In this document: positions 23,232-32,922 of the stretch, piece after piece
How the letters are laid out: each line of letters starts with the position of its first letter
Numbering within the stretch: the first letter of the stretch is position 1
NCBI GenBank assembly: GCA_022497155.1
Contig: MU385732.1
Location: 372,001-436,000 of the forward strand
From: Whalleya microplaca
Lineage: Eukaryota > Ascomycota > Sordariomycetes > Xylariales > Xylariaceae
Length of the DNA: 64,000 nt
Direction of reading: 5' to 3'
Made by a program: the position numbers and the translations under genes
The notes under the pieces: model-generated
Told to the model about the DNA's origin: nothing
The model's database searches: none
The model's input: the letters and a program-made list of their open reading frames with translations, nothing else

Positions 23232-24034
23232 TCATAAGGTATTATGTATGTGAGCATGCCCATGATCCAGCCCAAGTGCTAAGAAACCACTGGCATTAAA
23301 CACCCTCCACTCCTCCACAAACTTCTTTAGCGTATTGAAGTCTCGACACTGGCGCTGAAAACCGCTTCCCAAGAACTCATGTTCTCTGCCTATGGCCGGC
23401 TCGACAGTGGAATCCGCTGAGCACGTCAGACTTTGCAGGAGATAATCGAAACAATGCGCAGCATGAACCGTCCGGTTTTTACCAAAGTCGAATTCCTGGA
23501 GATCATCGGATTGTGAATAGTAGGCGCGCCGCAAGATGTATAAGCAGTGCAATTGGTGGAATGCAGTAGGTATAGACGGTTGGGGGGCGAGATGGCCGTC
23601 TTTGAAATAGCCAAGCCCATCTGGTGGTAGGTAATCGATCAGTCGGATGTTGGGTAAAGCAATATTCACGGCAACTTACTTGGTATTAGAGCATCCCAAA
23701 TCGGTTCCGACTCTGCACCAGATCCCGGGCCATGTGGAGGTCTTTTGGAAAAGGGAGATGAATAAACGAATTTTCGTTGAACGGTTGGGAGTGGTATACG
23801 TGTTGCCGTACTCGGAAACACATCGTTGCCTCGTACTTGGGGTGTACTCTTTGTGTAAAACACCCCAGCAGCAAAGCCTGCCAATACAGCAAAAATGAAA
23901 CCGACAACGATGAACAAGTTACAAATACGCACCAACGTCGTCGACTCTCGCCAGGAAGATGCTGAAGATATGTCAAAGGGCTCCTCTAAATCGTGCTCTT
24001 CGCCATTGTTTGTGAATAGATCATAGCTGTGCAT
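23232..24034 (-). CDS. UstYa-family (DUF3328) oxidase-like protein 1
   Basis: Two exons, 24034-23680 and 23620-23232, with a 59-bp intron (GTAAGT to CCAG). Splicing joins DALIP to NGLGYFKDG and restores the family's W..L.P.G.GY motif. The product is 247 residues. A cytosolic N-terminus of about 36 residues is followed by one membrane segment (about 37-58) and a lumenal domain. The domain carries two copies of the HxxHC signature: HQLHC (140-144) and HAAHC (171-175), followed by LTCSADSTVEP. UstYa-type proteins catalyse oxidative cyclisation of ribosomal peptides in dikaritin pathways (ustiloxin, phomopsin, asperipin), and others act in different fungal pathways. It lies 1.05 kb from the precursor-like gene at 25085. 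Earlier in-frame ATGs at 24070 and 24130 are possible starts. Confidence 0.87.
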
Positions 24035-25084
24035 TGTTCTGCAAAGGCTCAACCTCCGGAGAAGTTTCATCACGTATTCTTCTAGGTATTGTCTAAAGTG
24101 ACCAGTGATACAAGTAACGATACAATTCAAACTGAGGTATTAACTCCCGCAAGGCGTAATCTTGAATGTAGGACAACTTCTTCCGCGACAGAAGAACCAA
24201 AGGTCGCAGAGATGATCACAGTGTCAAGCAGGCTTTGAGATCCTATCATATGTTGTACGTGGCTTGCATGTCGTCGTAATAGTTTCGTCCGTATCGTAAG
24301 CGTCTGATCTATAGTTTTAAGCCGAACGGAAAGTTTTTGATTGGCTGGACGATATATGTTCAACCCTATAGAAACCAGGGGATACTTTCTAAGGGCATCT
24401 ATTACGATGTCTTCGGTGAGTTATGCATGGTATCTGCCGGCTTTGGGCGATGTATTATATATCAAACATGTTTTGATAATATATGATTTAGGTGGCTTCG
24501 CGGGTTCTTGCCTAATTACTTCTGTCAGACACCAATTGCACAAGCTACGTTTGAACAGCCTCATTGCCTTGTAGCTCAGAGTCCTGAATCCTTCATTGTA
24601 ATGTCAGTGAGAAGCGATCAAGAAGCCTCTTAGTGGATGTACATGGTCCAGGTGACTGCAGTCTACCTAGTGAGTCATTTTACGGCTGCGGGTTACAGCC
24701 TCGGGGAATAGTTAGGATGTTTTGGTTATGTCAGACGCGGAGCTGACTTGTGGCGTAAGTGAACCAAACTGCTTCATGCTTCCTCGGGCGTCATATTTGT
24801 ACCGAAATTGTACCACCTACTGAATGCGTTCTCCTACCCCGTGGACGGCAGTTGCATATTGCAGGACATCCCAGGCCAGAAGAGAGAAACATAAGTGTAC
24901 ACCGAGCCTTACATAAGGTAAAAGCTGACGTCCTGGTGACTTCAAAGAAGGCCTTCTCCCCAGTCACCAGCATAACCGGACGTTAACAAATTCATCACCA
25001 TCATCCCCGGTCCTCAGTCGAGTCAAACATCTCTGCCTTAAGCTAATCAACATCAACGGTATTAGCATCAGCTCCACGAAGAAA
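24035..25084. promoter_or_regulatory. Divergent intergenic region between UstYa-1 and the precursor gene
   Basis: About 1 kb separates the divergently transcribed oxidase and precursor genes and may hold shared control elements. I see no gene in it; the short open frames lack motifs. I could not identify a specific regulator site. Confidence 0.35.
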
Positions 25085-25372
25085 ATGCAGTACCTCAAGC
25101 TATGCGCCCTTGTCCTCCAACTTTCCGCCATTGCTGTCGCGGCCCCTGCTACTAGTAAGTGCCAATCCCCAATGCTATACGCAAATGCGTGTGCTGAGTA
25201 CTTAGGCATGGACGGCGTAAGCATTTTGCAGCGCGGAGAAGCGGATATTGACGTTTCAGAGGCCTTCAAGCGAGAAGAACCCAGTGTCGATGTTGGAGAT
25301 GGCTTTAAGCGAGAAGAACCTAGTGTCGATGTGGGAGATGGCTTCAAGAAGCGTGCTGATAACTCCGAGTGA
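25085..25372 (+). CDS. Dikaritin-like RiPP precursor peptide with tandem Kex2-bounded repeats
   Basis: A small gene with a typical signal peptide (MQYLKLCALVLQLSAIAVAA). It probably contains a 51-bp in-frame intron at 25155-25205 (GTAAGT donor, GTGCTGAGT branch-like site, TTAG acceptor), giving a 78-residue precursor; unspliced it would be 95. After the leader come three 13-14-residue units, each ending in a dibasic Kex2 site: GEADIDVSEAFKR, EEPSVDVGDGFKR and EEPSVDVGDGFKKR, then a short tail ADNSE. Signal peptide, tandem cores separated by KR, and UstYa-family neighbours on both sides form the diagnostic set for dikaritin RiPP precursors (UstA type). Secretory-pathway Kex2 protease would release SVDVGDGF-containing peptides for cyclisation. 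The core lacks Tyr and is acidic, unlike ustiloxin or asperipin. A small secreted effector or pheromone-like peptide is the alternative. Confidence 0.75.
   Translation: MQYLKLCALVLQLSAIAVAAPATSKCQSPMLYANACAEYLGMDGVSILQRGEADIDVSEAFKREEPSVDVGDGFKREEPSVDVGDGFKKRADNSE
25155..25205 (+). other. Predicted 51-bp intron of the precursor gene
   Basis: GTAAGT donor, branch-like CTGAG and a TTAG acceptor. Length is divisible by three and no stop lies inside, so the unspliced frame stays open. Removing it places the leader (APATS) directly before MDGVSILQRGEADIDV. Strongly matches the intron grammar of neighbouring genes. Confidence 0.65.
25259..25349 (+). repeat. 39-bp tandem repeat encoding the peptide cores
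   Basis: Two 39-base units starting at the CGA codons (about 25270 and 25309) differ at three positions only, all third codon positions (CCC/CCT, GTT/GTG, TTT/TTC). The encoded peptides are therefore identical. A more diverged unit precedes them. Confidence 0.9.
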
Positions 25373-25686
25373 TTCTAAGGATTATAGAATTATACATCTC
25401 ATGTACTAGGTAGTTGAAATACATAAAATGTGGCAGATTGGAGATCACCGAAGTTGAATAACCTAGTACTTATGGGGATACCAGGGGTAAGGAGTAAGAA
25501 ACTGTTTTTCCTACATATGACGTCCGTACAATAGCTTTGGCAACAAGTTGGTCTGGAAATATGGACATTCATTTGAATCTTGATTCTAACATTCATTTAT
25601 TGCACTGGCTTGATTAGTTTCGTGATGTAGTTTCACTCTGATGGCCTAAGATGCTAGACATTCTTATCTACCTCGTCATTCGAGGG

Positions 25687-25688
<2 letters not shown>

Positions 25689-25735
<47 letters not shown>

Positions 25736-25753
25736 AAAAAAAAAAAAAAAAAA
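25689..25753 (+). repeat. Poly(A) tract, 65 bases with one C
   Basis: Uninterrupted A run from 25689 except C at 25735. It lies between the 3' ends of the convergent precursor and UstYa-2 genes. It may be a natural homopolymer or a retroposed tail; length is likely error-prone in the assembly. Confidence 0.9.
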
Positions 25754-25792
25754 CCTGCTAACCTATACTGAATAGAAGAACAAGGTCTGCCT

Positions 25793-26785
25793 TTAGATAT
25801 TCTCTATAGACTCCTCTGGTAGTCCTACCATAAACTCATCTGTAGGCACATAATCGTCCGTTATAACGTACCCACTTTCTGGAGGACAGTGTTTGAACCT
25901 CTCCAGAATAGGTTTGCCATCTCTTTCTGGGTCTTCAGGGCGCTTATAGCACGCTGTATGCTTTTTTGCAAAAGTCTCCAGTTCCTCCCAGCTGCGGCAC
26001 TTCCGGTGCTGTAAAAGTCCACTTACGACCTCTTTCCGATGCTCCGTAGCTCGTGGTGTGTCGTCGGCATCGCACATGATCTGTCTGCGCAAGGCATCCA
26101 TGCAGTGACTAATGTGGTGCCAATCGCGAGATTGCGGATTCCCATGCTTGTATTCGACCAGAGAGATATGGATAATCTTAAGGCAATGTAGGTTGTGGAA
26201 TGCGTGCAAGATGTATATGCCTTTGCTCTGGTCCCATGGGAATCTTTGAGCAGTCCGAAGGCCATGTTGAGCTGCCCATTCATCAGATAGCGCGACTACA
26301 CCGTAATCAATATTTATGTCACGCCATAACTCTTCCTGAAGAGTCTCGTTATCGGAGCTGTACTGCGTCACGCGGACGTACGGTTCTTCGCGGTTACGCT
26401 GAAGGTTTGCGTATTTTGACGGGCTCTCGCTTTTCAACGCCAGATAGGATGAAAGGACAAGAAACACAAGGTTCAATAATGTTGATGTTAATAACAGGCC
26501 AAGCAATAACTTGGGCCTGGGGCTTTGGCATGGACGAGTTGACGGCAGAGGACACCTCTTGTCATCACCGCTAACTCCCTCCACATCAGCGAGAAGCCCG
26601 AGGTCCTCTCCGCGCTGGGAGATGAGGTCCATGTCGTAATCTAAAACTTGTTGTGTGTGCTCAAACGGGGGATTTTTCAGATACTTTGCAATATGCAGAT
26701 TGTCATTGAATAGAGCTTTGCTTTCGTAGCACGTAAGAGCGAGATATTGCTCTGCTTGTTTATTTGGGGAGGGGGGCAAGACCAC
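25793..26785 (-). CDS. UstYa-family (DUF3328) oxidase-like protein 2
   Basis: A single-exon frame of 330 residues. A membrane segment (about 92-116, LLLGLLLTSTLLNLVFLVLSS) precedes the lumenal UstYa domain. The two HxxHC motifs are HNLHC (197-201) and HISHC (224-228), the latter followed by CDADDTP, which matches the family's C.AD.T. The usual W..I...YGVV and FPWDQSKGIYILHAFH elements are present. The N-terminus is longer than usual; Met52 (codon at 26632) is a plausible alternative start that gives a normal length. It is convergent with the precursor gene, 420 bp away. Two UstYa-type genes around a repeat precursor mirrors the UstYa/UstYb pair of ustiloxin biosynthesis. The C-terminal extension after the second motif is rich in Cys and charged residues. 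Confidence 0.87.
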   Translation of the reverse strand: MVLPPSPNKQAEQYLALTCYESKALFNDNLHIAKYLKNPPFEHTQQVLDYDMDLISQRGEDLGLLADVEGVSGDDKRCPLPSTRPCQSPRPKLLLGLLLTSTLLNLVFLVLSSYLALKSESPSKYANLQRNREEPYVRVTQYSSDNETLQEELWRDINIDYGVVALSDEWAAQHGLRTAQRFPWDQSKGIYILHAFHNLHCLKIIHISLVEYKHGNPQSRDWHHISHCMDALRRQIMCDADDTPRATEHRKEVVSGLLQHRKCRSWEELETFAKKHTACYKRPEDPERDGKPILERFKHCPPESGYVITDDYVPTDEFMVGLPEESIENI

Positions 26786-27220
26786 ACCCAGCCTGAAAGA
26801 TAATCAAGGTCATTTCCTTTCCATGGAACCAGCCTGCAATGATATAGCCATAATGTGCTATCATTTGTAGAACGGGTGCATGTGGAGTCAGCTTACCGTT
26901 TGGATGATACAGGATGAATCGGTGCCTGATTGGAAGGTGGTCGCCTTCGGCTAACCCGGGCCATGCACTATACTAATACATCGGTGATCAACACAGCACA
27001 CTTAAAGACCTCAGGACTTCATATGAAGTGCAGGTGTTGGGGTTACACACGATCGTGAAGGATTTCAAAAATGCCAACCTAGTTGGCACTGCGGCTGACA
27101 CCCGTTTCCTTTGCCCCCTTCCCACTTATCTCATATTCTTCCCTTATATCCCGTCCTCTACTTTCTTGCTCTAGGTAAAAGAATGACAGAATCTAGATCG
27201 AACTGACTACATCTTGCGCA

Positions 27221-28471
27221 ATGGCTTATTCGGCACGGTTACAGCAAGCTAACGATCGCACGGGCCTTATCGTTATGGCCTCGCTCTTCTGCCCGTTGAC
27301 GATACTTATAGTCTCGGCCAGGTTCTATTCAAGGCATTTATGTCGAGCCGGTCTGGGTGCAGATGACTGGTTAGCTTTCACGGGTCTGGTAAGCGTCTTA
27401 TTTGGTCAGCCGCTACTCCAATCGTTGACATAGTGACCTAGGTCTTCGTACTTGCATTGAATGGAATCTTCATCGCCGGCACTGTCCAGGGTGCCATTAC
27501 CGGTCATTCTCCCGTTGTTAATGATTGGCCTGTCACCACAGACTTAGAGCACCTGGCACAGAAATACAAATATGCTTTCCAAACGACAGAAAAGATCGCT
27601 TTTGGTTTGATCAAACTGTCATTTGTATTCCTCTGGAAGCGACTCTTCACTCGCGCCAGACCCATGGTCATTCTTTGCTGGGTTATGGTAGGCGTTTTGA
27701 CGGCCTGGTGCCTAGCATTCTTCTTTGCAACTGTCTTTCAGTGTGGCACCCGTTGGACATGGAATTGGGCTCCCATTGGCATCTTTCTGACTCAATGCGC
27801 CAATACTCTTACATTACTCACTGTCTTTACGGCGACAGACCTATTGACGGATTTTATCATCATGTTTATGCCTGTTCCACTCATTTGGAAGCTTCACATG
27901 CCAACGAAAAAAAAGATTGGCGTAACGAGCATCTTCATGGTTGGTCTGTTGTAAGTCTCTCCACCTGTAAGCCTCATCACATACCAACTCCTCACCTCAT
28001 CCTAGTACAATCGGTACCGGTATAGCACGAATGTACATCTACCTCGTTACGTCTTACGATAAAGAGTCCAATCCCGATTTCATCGCGGATTTCACCTTGT
28101 TCATCCTCTGGTCCGAAATCGAAGCCAACGTCGCCATAATTGTGTGCTGCATGCCGACGTTAGGCCCGGTGATAGGCAATCTTCGGGACCGTTCTTATCC
28201 AATCTTGCACTCGCTTCTTTCCAGCCAATGGACACTCTTATCTGTTGATCGTAAAAGTAGTAAGGCATCATACAACGCCAGAGAACTACCCACCTTAGAA
28301 AGAGGATTTCAATCATCAAGGAAGCATTCACATGACGATATGCCCTGGCAAGGAGATTCCGGGGCAGTTATAACAGCTGGCTTCACGAATGCCAAGGAGC
28401 AATACCCGAATATTCAAGGGATTGTGACACGCACTGAAATTTCTAGGACTTCTGAAGTGAGAGCTCCATAG
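27221..28471 (+). CDS. Rhodopsin-domain (SAT4-type) seven-helix membrane protein
   Basis: Three exons: 27221-27388, 27442-27950 and 28006-28471, introns of 53 and 55 bp in consistent phase, 380 residues. Seven hydrophobic helices span about residues 15-270. The family's landmarks are visible: ARFYSRHLCRAGLGADDWLAF in loop 1, KLSFVFLWKRLF after helix 3, a Cys-containing FQCG loop, and WSEIEANVAIIVCCMPTLGPV near helix 7. The C-terminal ~110 residues are cytosolic and Ser/Arg-rich. Members of this fungal family (PF20684) are integral membrane proteins, frequently found in effector and secondary-metabolite neighbourhoods, with no established biochemical role. It starts about 440 bp from UstYa-2 in divergent orientation, so co-regulation is possible but unproven. 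Confidence 0.82.
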
Positions 28472-29677
28472 CCTGGGAAAAGCCCCACAAGCAGACCAAA
28501 TGATATCCTTCTCCGTGCAGCAAAATAATAAGATGAGGCTATCAGAATCGATGGATGTAGAATACCTACGTGTTGTACAATAGTTATACTCATTATCATT
28601 CTTCTATACGATCCAGAAATGAGGTAGACATGCTGCAAGGCTTGATAGTTTTACTACGCTGAATTCATGTCTTCTATCGGTGTTTTATTGTTAGTAGTAG
28701 TCGCCAGAGTCTATTGATAAAAGTCTCTGGGATTCGCACATTGCTGGCCTTGCTGATAGGCTCCTGTAGGCTGTTTGGCCAGATGATTCATGCATGCTGG
28801 TCCTTCTCGGTTGTGGCGCTCACGGATTTATTAGTTACCTAGGTACTGATCTGACCAACGTCGGAAGTGATGGTAAGGGGTATGTTGACACGCGTTGAAC
28901 TCAATCCATATGATGTAACAAGGCTGGGGACCTAAACTCACATGTATGTTAAAACAGGCCGTCACATATAAAATTTGTATGTGGCTTGTATGGCTTATAC
29001 CGGCAATGCAGGGCGTTTGATCCGCACACGGAGCTGACAGGCCATACGGACGAATAAGTATCATGGAACCCCGCTCTCTCACCCCTCCATCACCATCATA
29101 ACAGGTTGATCTAATGCCCATTACAGGTAGGAGGCAAGGATCAAGAGGTTTTGATCTCTCACTGTTAGGTTGGCACAGCCGTTGATTTGTTGATGCAATC
29201 GATTGATAAAAGAGCCTTGAATTGATGTCTCGGTGGCATTTTCAAACCATGCCTGTCAGCCTGTCAGCCTGTAAGCAAGGGTCCTGCCAGCCTGCCGCCC
29301 AACCCCTGCTAGTGTTGTGCTACTTTTGACGACACACACCTGATGGATGCGCCTGATACGTTGGTACAACAAGTACTTGATTGACTCAGATTGAGTATGT
29401 ATGGATAACTGGCTGGCTTTCACGTTGTGTTACCCAAATACCTAGGCAGACATTTGATGTATCGGCACCTCCCTAGATAGGCTGAGCCTCTCAACCTCCG
29501 CGGTATCCGTTCATACTGTTTTACCAATTATCAGCACTTGAAAAGGGGAAATTCTATATTTCAAGCTTTCTTGTCAGCCTCTAAAGCTTACCATACACTA
29601 GCCCAACGGTCCGCATTTCTTGACTGCCTACACCTTACTTTGAGCTTGACTTCTTTCGTATCAACCGCTTCGGTGTT
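28472..29677. other. Intergenic region, about 1.2 kb
   Basis: No gene supported. A short CTGTCAGC/CTGCCAGC repeat lies near 29251-29305. The end is the leader of the esterase gene. Confidence 0.45.
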
Positions 29678-31841
29678 ATGGCTAATCGAGCTTTCCCACG
29701 GTCCCTGGGGTTGGGAGCATTTCTTCTTGGGTTAATTGCCCTCTATTTAGGGCGATCCCAGGATATATTACTCCACTTGAGAGATGAATATGGCATCAAA
29801 CTCCCATTTGGAACCGAGGCTCCACCGCTCGTTGTCGACCCAGCCAAAGATATCAAATATATAGGCAGCCGTTTATATGATGTTGAACATTTTCAGAACA
29901 TCTATTATGGAGAGGACACTTCTGGCGAACGCCGGTTTGCACCACCTATCCCGGTACAGCCTTTGAAGGGGTCCACTATTGATGCCTCCCGACCCGGTGC
30001 GTGGTGCCCTCAGGGAACAGGTGATGTGCTGCCGTTCACTAGTCGCGTCACCAATATCAGCGAAAACTGCCTGAGCTTGCGAATAGCTCGACCGCGCGGC
30101 ACGCTGCCGGATGCTAGATTGCCAGTAATGGTGTGGATTCATGGAGGTAAGCTATCGCTGTTTTTATCATCCACGTAGACCCGCCAGGGTATTAATAATT
30201 ATAGGTGGCCATGCCCTAGGCTCTGCCTCGGAGATCCTCTATGAGCCTGACGGCCTGGTGAAGCAAGCTGTTGTGGATGGGCAACCGCTCATCTTTGTTT
30301 CTATTAATTACCGCCTGGGCTGTAAGTCATCTATAAAACTTACCGTGTTTAAGTGAGCAACCTAACTGGTCAGTACAGTCTTTGGCTTTGCGACAAGTAA
30401 AGCGTTGATTGATGTTAAACATACAAATGCTGGTCTACGTGATCAGCGAGCCGCCTTCGAATGTACGTGAGATAGTCGTCGCCATGATCATATCACATAT
30501 TCTTACTCAACTTTGGTGCGTAGGGATCCGCGACAATATCGAAGCATTTGGTGGTAATCCACAGAAAGGTAAGTGAGCATTCACATTATGCTTCAACTTA
30601 ATGTTAACGACATATCATACGACAGTAACGGCCGTTGGGCAGAGTGTGGGAGCCGGCGACATTAGTTTGCATTTGGCTTCCTATGAAGGGAAACGCGGGG
30701 TTCCCTTTCAACAAGCCATGTAAGAGCTTCTTTTCTCGTATGTCGTTTCTGTACTGACTGAGAATCAATTGGTAGAATGATGTCTGGCAGTCCTGGACTG
30801 AACTTTAATACCAAGTCAGATTTAGTGATCAACAATACGGCAGCCATTGCTCGTGAAATAGGATGTGTCGAGAATGGCGATAGTCAGTCAATTGAGACTT
30901 TGAATTGTTTACGGAGTGTACCCGCCGATATTCTGACAAACCTCTCGGTCTCAACATCTCGTGCCGCTCGCCCCCCTTTCGGAGAGGCTTTCTTCTATCC
31001 TACGTATGATGGCGACATCCTCCCCGACCGGCCTTCTCAACTCATACGTGCTGGTAAGTTTACCAAGGGAATCCCAATCATTTCCTCCTGGGTATCCAAC
31101 GATGGCGCATGGTATGCCCCTCCTACTATCTCAACCGACGATGCTGTTTTGGGTACTTTTGGACTCTGGCTCTCTGGCCTATCCAAACCCACTAAATCAA
31201 AATTACTTGAACTTTATTCAATCCAGGATTTTGAAAGCATGGTTCGACCAGACTACGATGGACCTATTTCTCCCCAATACTATCGTGCAGCACAGCTAAA
31301 CCGCGACATATGGTTTACATGCCCTATTATTGAATTCGCATGGCAATATGTCAAAAATGGCGGCGTAGAGAAGTCACAGATGTATTTATATGAGCACAAT
31401 TCGACGCGATATGCACCATCCTTCGAGATGATGGGGGTGCCGATGTGGCGTGTCGCGCATCTGAGCGACATACCGTACGTGCTAAATGTTCAACATCTCA
31501 GAGGCGCAGATAATTCAGAGACACAGCTTCGATTATCAAAGGAGATAAGTCGAAGTATAGCCAAGTTCGTCACCTCTGGTGTTCCCAAGGGGGACCTAGG
31601 CGCAGAAACATGGCCCGCGGCTTTCGCCGATGCGACGAAGGAGGAACTAAAGAGAGAATTCCCAACCAAGGTATCCCTGCAACTACTCGGAGGACCTCAT
31701 CATAACGTTCCTGTTAGCATTAGCAAAAACGGAGATGAGACCACCGCAACGGAAGCCGAGCGGGCTGTTAGATGGGAGAAACTATTTGAAAGATGTGAAT
31801 TCATCAACAGCGAGAAAGTGAGGGAGGAAATTGGTGTGTAA
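29678..31841 (+). CDS. Type-B carboxylesterase (alpha/beta hydrolase), membrane-anchored
   Basis: Six exons: 29678-30146, 30205-30321, 30379-30462, 30524-30568, 30626-30719 and 30776-31841. All have GT/AG and matching phase, giving 624 residues. An N-terminal hydrophobic segment (about 8-24) should act as signal anchor. Carboxylesterase landmarks are SENCLSLRIARP, the oxyanion region VMVWIHGGGHALGSAS and SINYRLGFFGFA. DQRAAFEWIRDNIEAFGGNP and the nucleophile elbow GQSVGAGD (Ser245) follow, and the C-terminal GGPHHNVPV holds the likely catalytic His. It hydrolyses carboxylic esters in the secretory pathway or outside the cell; substrate unknown. The intron-rich first third contrasts with a single large last exon. 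It is the same orientation as the upstream membrane gene and may be part of the RiPP neighbourhood or independent. Confidence 0.85.
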
Positions 31842-32922
31842 CAAGATTTATATACATCCCAACTCACTTTTACGCTGTTAAATATAATATGACAGCTTCG
31901 TGCTAGCACACTCTGAACGCTCGGATGATTTTTGATACATTTAAATGCATGGTCTATCTGTCTCATTAATGGGTGTCTTGGCCTTCGCATAGGAAACACT
32001 CACAAAGTAAGAACAGTTCAGCACTTCGGCGACCTAGCACCCCTTCTAGCTGTTCCATGGGCTGAGCGGCCGTTTCCATTACTGTTGACATATTCGCAGG
32101 TTATGGGTGTCATAGTAGTTATTATTAGGGAAATGCCGTCACTAGAGTCCTCGGGGACAGAGCCCCTATTATATATAGCCACAGGGTGTGGGCATATACC
32201 AGTCACCCCTATCCCAACATTTTCGACTCTTTTCTTAGTCGTGAGCAGTATACCGCACTTCTGTTTATCCGTCTTATACGTCAGCTTATATTCTGAGGCA
32301 GAATAATATTTCTCGTTGTGCACGACACCGCGATGTAGGCGGTGCAACCTGTGAAGAGTATTCTTATATGGTGAAGCGGCAGTAAGTGACTTCAGCATAT
32401 GTCCCGAAATACGGTCCTCATCAGTCTACATTTGTCCTATAGTCACTGAGACTCTTAATCTATCTATTTGCTTTAGAACAATTCAAATTATTAGAAACAA
32501 TGTTAAACGCTGGCAGCCGATTGGATGGTCGCAGGTTACACTAATTGCCACACCAATTATAATATAGGAACTCTAGGTCTAAATGCTCGATCCATTCTTG
32601 ATACCAAATCTCTCAACTCGATTTTTTAAAGGAAGTAGAGTATTTTGATGTCTCGGGCTAGCGGGTTGCTCGCTCAGCCAGCGCCCATGCCTTCCGGGAC
32701 TGTTCGTAATTAAATAAAGTAGAATCAAACGGCTGCCTATGACTGATCAAGAATCGATCTAATACAATACCAACAATTCCTATAACTCCTAATATCCCCT
32801 CGTATTCATCCATTCTATTTACTCCACCCTTTTAAATCTGAACCAAAAATCCCAAATCTCCCAGTCCCGTTGAATTTGTCCCTTTTCGTCAGAGGGCGGC
32901 ATAACTCGCTGTCCCAACCCAT
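31842..32922. other. Intergenic region, about 1.1 kb
   Basis: Open frames on both strands near 31.9-32.4 kb are shadows without motifs. No gene supported. Confidence 0.45.

Noticed and set aside
22919..23299. 126-residue plus-strand frame next to UstYa-1
   Set aside because: No motif, AT-rich, overlaps the 3' end of a well-supported minus-strand gene; not likely a second precursor peptide.
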